Shown one piece after another: positions 55,231-64,000 of a stretch of DNA of 64,000 nucleotides. The notes below the pieces were generated by a model. That model was given only the letters and a program-made list of their open reading frames with translations. It did not search any database and was not told the origin of the DNA. Each line of letters opens with the position of its first letter. Positions within the stretch are counted from its first letter, which is position 1. The translations under genes and the position numbers were made by a program. The DNA is from Bog-473 sp963791995 (GTDB lineage Bacteria; Actinomycetota; Acidimicrobiia; Acidimicrobiales; RAAP-2), in assembly GCA_963791995.1 (NCBI GenBank), contig CAWBUQ010000022.1:62001-126000 (forward strand). Direction: 5' to 3'.

Positions 55231-56118
55231 GCGGGGGCGAGGCGGAGTCGCAGTACACGGCGGCGGTGCGCGACGCGGTGGCCCGCGCCCTGGCCGAGGA
55301 CCTCGGGCCCGAGGGCGACCTGACCGCGGCGCTGGTGCCCGAAGGGATCACGGCGCGTTGCACACTGCGGGCGCGCCGCGACGGGGTGCTGGCCGGGCGC
55401 GCCTGCGCCACGGAGGCCTTTGCCCGTGTCGGGCCCGAGCTCGTCGTCGACTGGCGGGCCGCCGACGGCGACGCCGTGCGCCCGGGCGAGACCCTCATGG
55501 AGGTGTGCGGTCCACTGCGGCCGATCCTCACGGCGGAGCGGACCGCGCTCAACTTCCTCGGACGCCTCTCGGGCGTGGCCACGCTCACGGCGCGCTTCGT
55601 CGCCGCCGCGCATCGCGCGCAACCCGTCGGTGCAGATCCTCGACACCCGCAAGACCACGCCCGGGCTGCGCGTGTTGGAGAAGGCCGCAGTGCGCGCCGG
55701 TGGCGGCACCAGTCACCGCGCCGGTCTCTCCGACGCCGTCCTGGTGAAGGACAACCACTTGGCCGGCACGACCATCACCGAGGCGGTCACCCGGGCGCGG
55801 GGGCTGTGGCCGGGGCGCCTGGTCGAGGTGGAGTGCGACACACTGGACCAGGTGGCCGAGGCGGCGACGGCCGGTGCGGACGCGCTGCTCTTCGACAACA
55901 TGATCCCGGAGCGAGTGCGCCATGCCATCGCGCTGGCCCGGGCCAAGGCGCCGGGCCCGGTGCTCACCGAGGTGTCCGGCGGGGTGACCCTCGAGACGGT
56001 CGGTGACTACGCCGCCGCGGGGCCCGACCGCATTTCAGTCGGCGCGCTGACGCACTCTGCTCCGGTGCTCGACCTCGGTCTCGACCTGGTGTGGACCGAC
56101 GCAGAGAGAGGGGGCTGA
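55227..56118 (+). CDS. nadC: Nicotinate-nucleotide pyrophosphorylase, frameshifted near 55615
   Basis: Quinolinate phosphoribosyltransferase. LAEDLGPEGDLTAALVP, ERTALNFLGRLSGVATLT, ILDTRKTTPGLRVLEKAAVRAGGG and KDNHLAGTTITEAV are the family motifs; VEVECDT and LLFDNM follow. One excess base near 55615 divides the gene after the N-terminal domain. GTG 55227. The stop lies three bases before coaX. Confidence 0.93.
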
Positions 56119-56121
56119 GCG

Positions 56122-56973
56122 GTGCTGCTCGTGATCGACGTCGGCAACACCGAGACGGTCATCGGCCTCTACACGCGCGACGACACCGACACCGTGCCCG
56201 TCGTCGAGGAGGGCGTCGGCGTCGGCATCGGGACCGAGCGCGACCCGACGGCGCCGGCCGGGCTCACCCACCACTGGCGTCTCTCGACGGTGCCCACCCG
56301 GACACCCGACGAACACGCGGTGCTCCTGACCCAGCTGCTCGACCTCGAAGGCCTCGACATCGCGACGTCGGTCAGCGGCATCGCGGTGAGCTCGTCGGTG
56401 CCCCACGTGACCGGGGAGCTGCGCCAGATGGCGACGCGCTGGTTCACCGACGTGCCCTGCGTGGTGCTCGGTCCCGGCACCAAGAGCGGGATGCCGATCC
56501 TCTACGACAACCCCAAGGAGGTCGGCGCCGACCGCATCGCCGACGCCGTCGGCGCCTACGACCTCTACGGCGGGCCCTGTGTGGTCGTCGACATGGGCAC
56601 CGCGACGACGGTCGAGGCCATCAGTGCCAAGGGCGAGTACCTCGGTGGCGCCATCACTCCTGGGGTGGCCATCAGCCTCGACGCCCTCTACCAGCAGGCG
56701 GCCGCGTTGCGCCGGGTGGAGCTGGTCGAGCCGCGCAGCGTCATCGGCCGCTCGACGGTGGAGTCCATTGAGTCGGGGACCCTCTACGGGTTCGCCGGGC
56801 TGGTCGACGGCCTGGCCCGGCGCTTCATGGACGAGCTCGGGCCCTCGACCGTGGTGGCGACCGGCGGCTTCAGTTCGCTCATCGCGCCGCATTCGGACAC
56901 CATTGAGCACGTGGAGCCCTGGTTGACCCTGCACGGCCTGCGCATCGTGTACGAACGCAACGTCACCTCGTGA
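56122..56973 (+). CDS. coaX: Type III pantothenate kinase
   Basis: A 283-residue ASKHA-fold kinase for the first step of CoA synthesis. LLVIDVGNTETVIGLY (phosphate 1), GADRIADAVGAYDLYGGPCVVVDMGTATTVEAIS and GGAITPGVAIS are present. A 25-residue acidic, Gly/Val-rich insertion follows the first motif. GTG 56122 is three bases after nadC. Confidence 0.94.
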   Translation: MLLVIDVGNTETVIGLYTRDDTDTVPVVEEGVGVGIGTERDPTAPAGLTHHWRLSTVPTRTPDEHAVLLTQLLDLEGLDIATSVSGIAVSSSVPHVTGELRQMATRWFTDVPCVVLGPGTKSGMPILYDNPKEVGADRIADAVGAYDLYGGPCVVVDMGTATTVEAISAKGEYLGGAITPGVAISLDALYQQAAALRRVELVEPRSVIGRSTVESIESGTLYGFAGLVDGLARRFMDELGPSTVVATGGFSSLIAPHSDTIEHVEPWLTLHGLRIVYERNVTS

Positions 56974-56995
56974 CCGCCGTGTCGGCTCCGTGCCC

Positions 56996-58442
56996 ATGAC
57001 CGAACCCCAGCCCGACATCCCCTACCGCTTCGAGCGCACCCACGAGGCGTCGGCGGTCGTCGAGGCCTGGTCGTCGCTGGCCCCCGGGGAGGAGTCCGGC
57101 GTCACCGTCGGGGTGGCCGGCCGCATCATGCTCTTCCGCCCCCAGGGCAAACTCGCCTTCGCCGAGCTGCGCGACAGCTCGGGCTCGGTGCAGCTCTTCG
57201 CACTCGCCGCGGTGACCGAACGCTTCGACGAGTTCTCCAAGCTCAACCTCGGCGACTGGGTCGGCGTGCGCGGCGAGGTGGTGCGCACCAAGCGCGGCGA
57301 GCTGTCGGTCAAGGTCTCCGAGTGGGTGCTGCTGGCCCAGGCGCGGCGCAACTTCGGCGACAAGTGGCGCGGCGTGAGCGACATCGAGACGCGCTATCGC
57401 CAGCGCGAGGTCGACCTGTGGGCCAACGAGAGCAGCCGCCGGCTCCTGCAGCTGCGCAGCCGCGTGGTCCAGCGCCTGCGCGAGCGCTTGTGGGACGCGG
57501 GATTCGTGGAGGTCGAGACGCCGTTGCTGCACCCGGTCCTCGGCGGCGCCGCGGCGCGACCCTTCGTCACGCATCACAACGCCCTCGACGTCGACTTCTT
57601 CTTGCGCATCGCGCCCGAGCTCTACCTCAAGCGCCTGGTGGTCGGCGGCGTCGAGAAAGTGTTCGAGATCGGGCGCGTGTTCCGTAACGAGGGCATCTCG
57701 CCGCGGCACAATCCAGAGTTCACGATGCTCGAGCTGTACCAGGCCTACGCCGACTACACCGACACGATGGCCGTCTTCGAGGAGCTGGTCGCCGGTCTGG
57801 CCCAGGACCTCTGCGGCACCACGCAGCTCACCTACGGCGGGCGCGCCCTGGACCTGACCACCCCGTGGCGCCGCGCCCCGATGACCGAGCTCGTCGCCGA
57901 GGCGACCGGCATGACCCTCGACGTGCGCTCGCCACGCGAAGAGCTGGTCAGGGCGGCCGGCGAGGTGGGGATCACCGTCGAGGACGCGTGGGGGACCGGC
58001 AAGATCCTGCTCGAGATCTACGAGAAGACCACCGAGCCCGAACTGTGGGGGCCGGTGTTCGTGACCGACTACCCGGCCGAGGTGTCGCCGCTGGCGCGCC
58101 GGCACCGCGACGGGCCCGAACTGGTGGAGCGCTACGAGCCCGTCGTCGCCGGACGCGAGCTGGGCAACGGCTTCAGCGAGCTGACCGACCCCGAGGACCA
58201 GCGAGCCCGCTTCGAGGAGCAGGTGGAAGCGGCCCGGGCCGGAGACGAAGAGGCGCCCGGTGAGGTCGACGAGGAGTATCTCCGCGCGCTCGAATACGGG
58301 TTACCCCCCACGTCGGGTTTCGGGCTCGGCGTCGACCGCCTGGTGATGCTGCTCGGCGACGTGGCCAACATCCGCGAGGTCATCGCCTTCCCGACGCTGC
58401 GCCCGAGCGCCCGAGCGCCCCGAGCGCCCCGAGCGCAGTTGA
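56996..58442 (+). CDS. lysS: Lysyl-tRNA synthetase, class II; 3' end disturbed in a tandem repeat
   Basis: The OB-fold anticodon domain (VAGRIMLFRPQGKLAFAELRD), motif 2 (FEIGRVFRNEGISPRHNPEFTMLE) and motif 3 (GFGLGVDRLVMLLG) are all clear. Homologues end shortly after REVIAFPTLRP. Here that point enters a CCCGAGCGC tandem repeat (58400-58437) and the frame stays open into the next gene. A single slip in the repeat would end the protein at TGA 58440-58442. Start ATG 56996; GTG 56990 possible. Confidence 0.9.
58400..58437 (+). repeat. Short GC tandem repeat at the lysS 3' end
   Basis: Four to five imperfect copies of CCCGAGCGC or CCCCGAGCG with unit length changing between eight and nine bases. 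It spans the expected end of lysS and is a likely site of copy-number or indel error. Confidence 0.75.
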
Positions 58443-58597
58443 CGGTCCGCAACCCACCTTCTTCATCGGTTCTTAGCTGCCGGGGACTTTCTTCAAGCCC
58501 CGCTCACGATTCCCTCACATCTCGCGTACAGGCTTTGGTGACGTCGCCGGAGGGCGACAACCGGGCAGCATCGCCCGGACGTCCAAGGAGGACCACC

Positions 58598-58951
58598 ATG
58601 TTTCGCACGATCATCGCCGGGACCGCAGTGGCCGGTGCCCTGACCCTCGGTGCGGTGGGTGTGGCCGGCACGGCCGGGGCAGCGACCCCGACCGCCGGCA
58701 CGCCGAGCGCGGCCAAGTGCGCCAAGCTGCCGGCCCTGCAGGCCAGGGTGCAAAAGGTCGAGGCCACGTTGAACGCCCGGCTGCCCAAGGTGCAGGCCCG
58801 TGAGGCCACGCTCAAGTCAGAGGGCAAGACCGAGCGCGCCGACGCGTTGGCCAACCGGGTGACCAAGATCCAGGACCGCGAGGCCAAGGTCAACGCACGA
58901 CTGGCCAAGGCCCAGGCGGCCTGCAGCACCACCAGCGCGACCGCCGGCTGA
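58598..58951 (+). CDS. Small secreted protein, helical
   Basis: A 117-residue protein with a signal peptide: FRTIIAGTAVAGALTLGAVGVAGTAGAA with cleavage near residue 30. The mature part has two cysteines (AKCAKLP and AACSTT) that may form a disulphide, framing a charged helix (LQARVQKVEATLNARLPKVQAREATLKSEG), coiled-coil in character. ATG 58598 follows AAGGAGG at 58586-58592. It reads in the same frame as the open lysS end, but has its own SD and leader. Function unknown. Confidence 0.85.
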   Translation: MFRTIIAGTAVAGALTLGAVGVAGTAGAATPTAGTPSAAKCAKLPALQARVQKVEATLNARLPKVQAREATLKSEGKTERADALANRVTKIQDREAKVNARLAKAQAACSTTSATAG

Positions 58952-58970
58952 GGCGCACCGGCGCGCCGGG

Positions 58971-59945
58971 TCAGGCTGGGAGGTCGGTGAGCAGCTCGGC
59001 TGCGAGTCGGGAGAACCCCTCTCGCAGTCCGGGCTGGTCGATCCCCTCGGTGGCCCTGCGGGCCTCTTCGACGAAGCCGCGGGCTTCTTCGACGGCGGCG
59101 GCAATGCCGAGCGAGGACAACACGATGCCGCGCGCCTTGTCCCGCTCGGGTTGGGCGAGCGGCTGGCCGAGCAGCGCGCGAAGGTCGGGGCCGGCATCGG
59201 GGTCACTCAGCGCGACGAGGGCCGGCAGCGTGTAGATGCCCTCCGCCAGGTCCTGGCCGGCCGGCTTCTGCAGCTGGCCGTCGGTGGCGGTGATGTCCAA
59301 GATGTCGTCGCGGATCTGGAACACCATGCCGAAACAGCGGCCGTACTCGGTGCAAGCGTCGACCTCGGCCGCCGGCAGCCCGCCGGTGAGTGCTCCGATC
59401 CGACATGACGTCGCGGTCAGCGCCGCCGTCTTGCCGCTGATCGTCGCGAAGTAGTCGTCGCGGCTGCGGTCGATCTGGAAGGCGGAGCGAACCTCGGTGA
59501 CCTGGCCCTGGCACAGGCGGCCCAGTGTGTCGGCCAGCAGTTTGGCCACCTCGGTGCCGAGGCTGGCCGCGATGGCGGCGCTGCGGGCCAGCAGGTAGTC
59601 GCCGGCCACGATGGCCACGAGGTTCCCGAAGCGGTTGTTGACGCTCTCGACGTTGCGCCGGATCGTTGCCTCGTCAATGACGTCGTCGTGGTAGAGCGAC
59701 GCCAGGTGCACGAGCTCGACGGCCACCGCCCCCATCAGGTCGTCGTGGGTCGCATCCCGCCCGCCGCCCGTCGCGCTTGCCAGCGCGAGCAGGGGCCGGA
59801 GCCGCTTGCCCCCCGCCGCGATCAGGTGGGTCGTGACCTCGTCGAGAAAGCTGTCACCGGTGACGACCGAGGCGGTGAGCAGGGGCTCGAGTCCCCGCAG
59901 TCCCTCTTGCAGGCGAGGTAGGCCCAGGGCTTCGGTCGGATTCAC
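58971..59945 (-). CDS. Polyprenyl diphosphate synthase
   Basis: A 324-residue trans-prenyltransferase: GGKRLRPLLALAS, the first aspartate motif in LYHDDVIDEA, GNLVAIVAGDYLLARS, and the second aspartate motif FQIRDDILD. The residues before the first motif are Ala-Ser-Leu-Tyr-His, suggesting a medium or long-chain product such as that used for menaquinone. GTG 59945 is chosen from conservation; the frame is open 22 codons further. Divergent from clpC. Confidence 0.9.
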   Translation of the reverse strand: MNPTEALGLPRLQEGLRGLEPLLTASVVTGDSFLDEVTTHLIAAGGKRLRPLLALASATGGGRDATHDDLMGAVAVELVHLASLYHDDVIDEATIRRNVESVNNRFGNLVAIVAGDYLLARSAAIAASLGTEVAKLLADTLGRLCQGQVTEVRSAFQIDRSRDDYFATISGKTAALTATSCRIGALTGGLPAAEVDACTEYGRCFGMVFQIRDDILDITATDGQLQKPAGQDLAEGIYTLPALVALSDPDAGPDLRALLGQPLAQPERDKARGIVLSSLGIAAAVEEARGFVEEARRATEGIDQPGLREGFSRLAAELLTDLPA

Positions 59946-60127
59946 TGCCCCAGACGTTAGGGCACGGTCGCCGAATCTCGACAACCGCCTGTTCGCGGGG
60001 GTCGTCGGCAAACATCGGGCGGGCGGATTTCCCCCTCATCGCCATGCTCCCTGGCTGCGGCGTGTTCAACTAATGCCACAGGTACACTGAGCCGAGAAGC
60101 AAAGGGAAACAAGGAGAGGCGGTCAGG

Positions 60128-62638
60128 GTGTTCGAACGTTTCACCGACCGGGCACGGAGGGTGCTGGTGCTCGCGCAGGAAGAGGCGCGGCTGCTGAACC
60201 ACAGCTTTATCGGCACCGAGCACATCCTCCTCGGACTCATCCACGAGGGCGAGGGAGTCGCTGCCAAGGCGCTCGAGTCGCTGGGGATCTCCCTCGAGGC
60301 CGTACGCGAGAAGGTGGAAGAGACAATCGGGATGGCAGGCACCGCTCCGAGCGGGTCGCCTCCCTTCACGCCGCGGGCCAAGAAGGTCCTCGAGCTCTCC
60401 TTGCGCGAGGCGCTCCAACTCGGCCACAGCTACATCGGCACCGAGCACATGCTGCTCGGTCTGGTCCGCGAGGGCGAAGGTGTGGCGGCCACGGTGCTCG
60501 TCAGCCTCGGTGCGGATCTCGGCCGGGTGCGCCAGCAGGTGATCCAGCTGATGTCGGGCAACCAGGGCAAGGAGTCGGTTGGCGCGAGCCAGGGATCGAG
60601 CTCGGGTGACAGCCCGTCGGGCTCGCCCGTGCTCGACCAGTTCGGTCGCAACCTGACCCAGCTCGCCCGTGACGGGAAGCTCGACCCCGTCATCGGTCGT
60701 GCTAAAGAGATCGAACGCGTCATGCAGGTGTTGTCGCGCCGAACCAAGAACAACCCGGTCCTCATCGGCGAGCCCGGCGTCGGCAAGACGGCGATCGTCG
60801 AGGGCCTGGCCCAGAGGATCGTGGCGAACGAAGTGCCCGAGACGCTGACCAACAAGCAGCTCTACACGCTCGACCTCGGCGCCTTGGTCGCCGGGAGCCG
60901 CTACCGCGGTGACTTCGAAGAGCGGTTGAAGAAGGTCCTCAAGGAGATCCGCACCCGCGGCGACATCGTGCTGTTCATCGACGAGATCCACACGCTGGTC
61001 GGTGCGGGCGCCGCCGAGGGCGCCATCGACGCCGCCTCCATCCTCAAGCCGATGCTGGCGCGCGGCGAGCTGCAGACGGTCGGCGCCACCACGATCGACG
61101 AGTACCGCAAGCACCTGGAGAAGGACGCCGCGCTCGAGCGGCGCTTCCAACCGGTCAAGGTGGACCAGCCCAGCGTGGCGCTGACCATCGACATCCTCAA
61201 GGGCCTGCGCGACCGCTACGAGTCGCACCACGCGGTCAGCATCACCGACCAGGCGCTGGTCGCCGCGGCCAACCTGGCCGACCGCTACCTCGCAGACCGG
61301 TACCTGCCCGACAAGGCCATCGACCTGATCGACGAAGCGGGCAGCCGGCTGCGCATCCGCCGCATGAGCACGCCGCCGGACGCCAAGAAGCTCGACGAGG
61401 AGATCACGCGGCTGCGCGCCGACAAGGAGGCCGCCATCGAGAAGGGCGCCTTCGAGCAGGCCAAGAAGTTGGCCGAGCAGGAGAAGGAGCGTCTCGACCG
61501 CAAGGAGAGCCAGGAGGCCGAGCTGCGGGCCGAAGGTGTCGACCTGTTCGACGTCGTCGACGAGGAGGTCATCGCCGAGGTGCTGGCCGCCTGGACCGGC
61601 ATCCCCGTCTACCGCCTGACCGAGGAGGAGACGGCCAAGCTGTTGCGCATGGAGGAAGAGCTCCACAAGCGCGTCATCGGCCAGGAAGAGGCGCTCAAAG
61701 CGCTGTCCCGGGCCATCCGCCGTACCCGCGCCGGCCTGAAGGACCCCAAGCGGCCCAGCGGGTCGTTCATCTTCTTGGGCCCGACGGGCGTCGGCAAGAC
61801 CGAGCTCGCCAAGACGCTGGCCGAGTTCCTCTTCGACGACGAGGACGCGCTGATCCAGCTCGACATGTCCGAGTACATGGAGAAGCACACGGTCAGCCGG
61901 CTGGTCGGCTCGCCTCCGGGCTACGTCGGCTACGAAGAGGGCGGTCAGCTCACCGAGGCCGTGCGGCGCAAGCCGTTCTCCGTCGTGCTCTTCGACGAAG
62001 TCGAGAAGGCGCACCCCGACGTGTTCAACACGCTGCTGCAGATCCTCGAGGACGGGCGGCTCACCGACGCGCAGGGACGTTCGGTCGACTTCAAGAACAC
62101 CGTGCTGATCATGACCTCGAACCTCGGCACCGCGGACTTGCGCAAGTCGAACATGGGCTTCGCCAAGACGTCGGAGGCCGTGACCTACGAGCGGATGAAG
62201 GCCAAGGTGGACGAGGCGCTCAAGGCGCACTTCCGCCCCGAATTCCTCAACCGCATCGACGAGGTCATCGTCTTCCACGAGCTCTCACGGGCCGAGGTCA
62301 CCGAGATCGTCGATCTCCTCATGTCGCGCACCGTCAAGCAGCTCTCGGACCAGGGCATCGGGCTCGAGCTCACGCCGGCGGCCCGCGCGCTGCTGGCCGA
62401 GCGGGGCTACGACCCCCAGCTCGGGGCACGGCCGCTGCGCCGGGCCATCCAGCAGATGGTCGAGGACCCGCTCTCCGAGCGGATCCTGTGGAAGGAGTTC
62501 CGGGTCGGCGAGACCATCGTGGTCGACGTCGAAGAGTCGCCGATCGAGGGCGAAGGCCCGCAGCTGAGCTTCCGGGCGATCGAGGGCCTCGAGCCTCCGC
62601 CGCTCGAACTGGCCGGCGCGGGCGCCGACCCCGAGTAG
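60128..62638 (+). CDS. clpC: ATP-dependent Clp protease ATPase subunit ClpC
   Basis: An 836-residue Hsp100 unfoldase feeding ClpP. Two N-terminal Clp-N repeats (SFIGTEHILLGLI, SYIGTEHMLLGLV), first AAA+ with GEPGVGKT at 214-221, a UVR-like middle segment (KEAAIEKGAFEQAKKLAEQE), second AAA+ with GPTGVGKT at 551-558 and a C-terminal D2 domain. Complete and unbroken. GTG 60128 follows AAGGAGAGG. No clear ClgR or CtsR operator was seen upstream. Confidence 0.96.
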   Translation: MFERFTDRARRVLVLAQEEARLLNHSFIGTEHILLGLIHEGEGVAAKALESLGISLEAVREKVEETIGMAGTAPSGSPPFTPRAKKVLELSLREALQLGHSYIGTEHMLLGLVREGEGVAATVLVSLGADLGRVRQQVIQLMSGNQGKESVGASQGSSSGDSPSGSPVLDQFGRNLTQLARDGKLDPVIGRAKEIERVMQVLSRRTKNNPVLIGEPGVGKTAIVEGLAQRIVANEVPETLTNKQLYTLDLGALVAGSRYRGDFEERLKKVLKEIRTRGDIVLFIDEIHTLVGAGAAEGAIDAASILKPMLARGELQTVGATTIDEYRKHLEKDAALERRFQPVKVDQPSVALTIDILKGLRDRYESHHAVSITDQALVAAANLADRYLADRYLPDKAIDLIDEAGSRLRIRRMSTPPDAKKLDEEITRLRADKEAAIEKGAFEQAKKLAEQEKERLDRKESQEAELRAEGVDLFDVVDEEVIAEVLAAWTGIPVYRLTEEETAKLLRMEEELHKRVIGQEEALKALSRAIRRTRAGLKDPKRPSGSFIFLGPTGVGKTELAKTLAEFLFDDEDALIQLDMSEYMEKHTVSRLVGSPPGYVGYEEGGQLTEAVRRKPFSVVLFDEVEKAHPDVFNTLLQILEDGRLTDAQGRSVDFKNTVLIMTSNLGTADLRKSNMGFAKTSEAVTYERMKAKVDEALKAHFRPEFLNRIDEVIVFHELSRAEVTEIVDLLMSRTVKQLSDQGIGLELTPAARALLAERGYDPQLGARPLRRAIQQMVEDPLSERILWKEFRVGETIVVDVEESPIEGEGPQLSFRAIEGLEPPPLELAGAGADPE

Positions 62639-62645
62639 CCGACCC

Positions 62646-63176
62646 TCAGCGTTCCGGCGGCTCCCAGCAGTAGCCGAACGCGCCGCGATCGGTTGCGGCG
62701 TCGCCGCTGACCAGCCGCGCCAAGAAGTGCGGGTTGTCGCGCCCGACGGGCGGGTAGTGCAGGCCCCGGGTACCGGCCGGCCCGAAGCCGACGCGTCCGT
62801 AGAAGGCGGGATCGCCCAGCAGCACGAGGAGCGGCCAGCGGCGCGCCCCGGCCTCGGTGATCAGGGCGCGCATGAGAGCCGTCCCGACACCGCGACCCTG
62901 GTGCGTGCCGGCCACGCAGACCGGGGCGACACCGGCCACGACGCTCGGCACCCCCTCGATGCGCCCCGGCGCGGCCAGCGCGTGTGCCACGACGACCCCG
63001 GCGTCGTCGGCCACCACCTCGATCAGCGATGTGCGGGCGCACGCCGCCCACGTGTCGCGCACGATGGCGAGCTCCTCGCCGGCGTCGCGCGTGTCGTCGG
63101 CGAAGGCCTCGGCCACGACGGCGAGGATCCCTTCCTCATCGCCAGGCCGCACGGCGGCGCGGATCGCGACGTCCAC
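62646..63176 (-). CDS. GNAT N-acetyltransferase, YhbS-type
   Basis: A 176-residue GNAT: IRAAVRPGDEEGILAVVAEAF at the start, VAGVAPVCVAGTHQGRGVGTALMRALI with the acetyl-CoA loop, and LLVLLGDPAFYGRVGFGPA at the C-terminus, a pattern of YhbS-like acetyltransferases. GTG 63176. It converges on clpC and is divergent from radA. Substrate unknown. Confidence 0.85.
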   Translation of the reverse strand: MDVAIRAAVRPGDEEGILAVVAEAFADDTRDAGEELAIVRDTWAACARTSLIEVVADDAGVVVAHALAAPGRIEGVPSVVAGVAPVCVAGTHQGRGVGTALMRALITEAGARRWPLLVLLGDPAFYGRVGFGPAGTRGLHYPPVGRDNPHFLARLVSGDAATDRGAFGYCWEPPER

Positions 63177-63236
63177 GTGGCGAGCTTCTCACCGGCAACG
63201 GCCCCGATGTGACACCCGATCCGTAGCGTGCCCGCC

Positions 63237-64000
63237 ATGGCGATCACGCAGCACACCCGCGCCCGGTCCGCTGAGTCCTACGAGTGCAGGGAGTGCGGCA
63301 CCACGTCGCTGCGCTGGGTGGGCCGTTGTCCGGGATGCGCGGCGTGGAACAGCCTCGACGCCGTGGCGGCCCGTCCCCGCCCGGCCCACGGGCGCGCCGG
63401 CGCGGCCGCCGAGGCGCCACGACCCCTTCCGCTCGCCGAGGTCTCGGCCGACGCCGCCCGCCCCCTCCCCACCGGCGTGGGCGAGCTCGACCGAGTCCTG
63501 GGAGGCGGCGTGGTGGGGGGTTCGGTCACCCTGCTCTTCGGGCCACCGGGAATCGGCAAGTCGACCCTGCTCTTCCAGGTGCTGTCCTCGGTGGCCGGCC
63601 GTGGCCACGACGTCATGCTGGCGTCGGCCGAGGAGTCGTTGGCCCAGGTCAGCGGGCGGGCCACCCGCCTCGGGCCGGTTCCCACCTGCCTCCTCGCGCT
63701 CGAGGGCCCCGACGTCGAGGCGATCGAGGCCGCGGTCGAGCGGGTGCGGCCCGCACTGGTGGTGGTGGACTCGCTGCAGTCGGTGGCCGACCCCGAGCTG
63801 GCCCAACCGGCCGGCAGCCTGGCCCAGGTGCGGGCTTGTGTCGAGCGCCTGACCCGTCTGGCCAAGACGAGCGGTGTCCCGCTCCTCGTGGTCGGCCACG
63901 TCACCAAGGACGGCGACCTGGCCGGTCCGCGGGCAATCGAGCATCTCGTCGACACGGTGCTCTCCTTCGACGGCGACCGCCATCACGCCCTCCGGGTGCT
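63237..64000 (+). CDS. radA: DNA repair protein RadA, 3' truncated by window edge
   Basis: RecA-like helicase for branch migration in recombinational repair. The N-terminal C4 zinc finger is CRECG-12-CPGC; GELDRVLGGGVVGGSVTLLFGPPGIGKST carries Walker A; ASAEESLAQV and VVVDSLQSV follow. The KNRFG motif and Lon-like domain would lie beyond the window. ATG 63237. Open to the right edge (about 254 codons). Confidence 0.94.
   Translation, partial: MAITQHTRARSAESYECRECGTTSLRWVGRCPGCAAWNSLDAVAARPRPAHGRAGAAAEAPRPLPLAEVSADAARPLPTGVGELDRVLGGGVVGGSVTLLFGPPGIGKSTLLFQVLSSVAGRGHDVMLASAEESLAQVSGRATRLGPVPTCLLALEGPDVEAIEAAVERVRPALVVVDSLQSVADPELAQPAGSLAQVRACVERLTRLAKTSGVPLLVVGHVTKDGDLAGPRAIEHLVDTVLSFDGDRHHALRV

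Noticed and set aside
53066..55588. Long reverse frame opposite panD-nadB-nadC (840 codons)
   Set aside because: Ser/Arg/Ala-rich antisense shadow; spans several real genes.
59960..60127. ClgR or CtsR operator upstream of clpC
   Set aside because: Only partial TTCGC-like half sites; no palindrome with correct spacing.
59957..62278. Very long reverse frame opposite clpC (773 codons)
   Set aside because: Shadow of a real gene in GC-rich DNA; amino-acid mix is Val/Asp/Leu/Gly with no domain.
1..64000. CRISPR array, insertion sequence, rRNA or intact tRNA
   Set aside because: No regularly spaced repeats, transposase motifs, rRNA-like stretches or complete cloverleaf were found on reading both strands.

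Overview
The window is high-GC DNA from an actinobacterium. The 45-64 kb block follows the conserved actinobacterial order tilS-hpt-folE-folP-folB-folK-(DUF2520)-panC-panD-coaX-lysS-clpC-radA, but lacks ftsH between hpt and folE and lsr2 before clpC, and carries nadB-nadC between panD and coaX. Together with the SigR/RsrA pair and a MurD2/MurL pair this suggests a deep-branching actinobacterium, possibly Acidimicrobiia; that placement is inference. No rRNA, intact tRNA, CRISPR array or insertion sequence was seen. About 20 genes, many of them housekeeping, are interrupted by one-base frame slips with intact protein on both sides, so the sequence probably carries systematic indel errors. These genes are annotated as single genes with the slip position noted.

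Region 1 (1-11 kb): end of a family 2 glycosyltransferase, a small membrane protein, an Hsp20 gene with a CIRCE-like operator, a STAS-domain protein, the 3' half of a tRNA (a likely attachment-site scar), a secreted beta-helix protein, a fused APH-like/P-loop kinase, an MgtA-type P-type ATPase and an ABC exporter.

Region 2 (11-31 kb) is the most striking part: a dormancy (DosR/DevR-type) stress island. It holds a DevR-like response regulator divergent from a DevS-like GAF histidine kinase that keeps the haem-ligand histidine. Around them lie four universal stress proteins, a pyridoxamine-oxidase-like flavoprotein, a WS/DGAT wax/triacylglycerol synthase, an unknown two-TM protein and a Pat-like GNAT. 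Two ATP-yielding fermentative routes are present: the arginine deiminase operon and phosphoketolase plus acetate kinase. A zinc alcohol dehydrogenase completes the set. Twelve copies of a 14-bp palindrome, GGGACnnnnGTCCC, lie in five intergenic regions of this island. The motif matches the core of the mycobacterial DosR box, so one hypoxia/redox switch probably drives the whole set.

Region 3 (31-45 kb) is accessory: two divergent MFS exporters and a TetR repressor with two GGAAC-N5-GTTCC operators, a CGNR regulator with a methylmalonyl-CoA decarboxylase-like gene, an AEC permease, a CADD-like di-iron protein that keeps the residues of the self-sacrificing p-aminobenzoate synthase, murD2-murL (L-Glu ligation then epimerisation), a PgeF/YfiH-family protein, a MerR regulator divergent from a MaoC hydratase, and an SDR.

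Region 4 (45-64 kb) is a dense housekeeping run with many 1-4 nt start/stop overlaps: sigR-rsrA, a zinc metalloprotease, tilS, hpt, folate genes (with a cysteine-less dual-specificity-phosphatase-like gene inserted), pantothenate/CoA genes, NAD genes, lysS, a small secreted protein, a polyprenyl diphosphate synthase, clpC, a GNAT and the start of radA.
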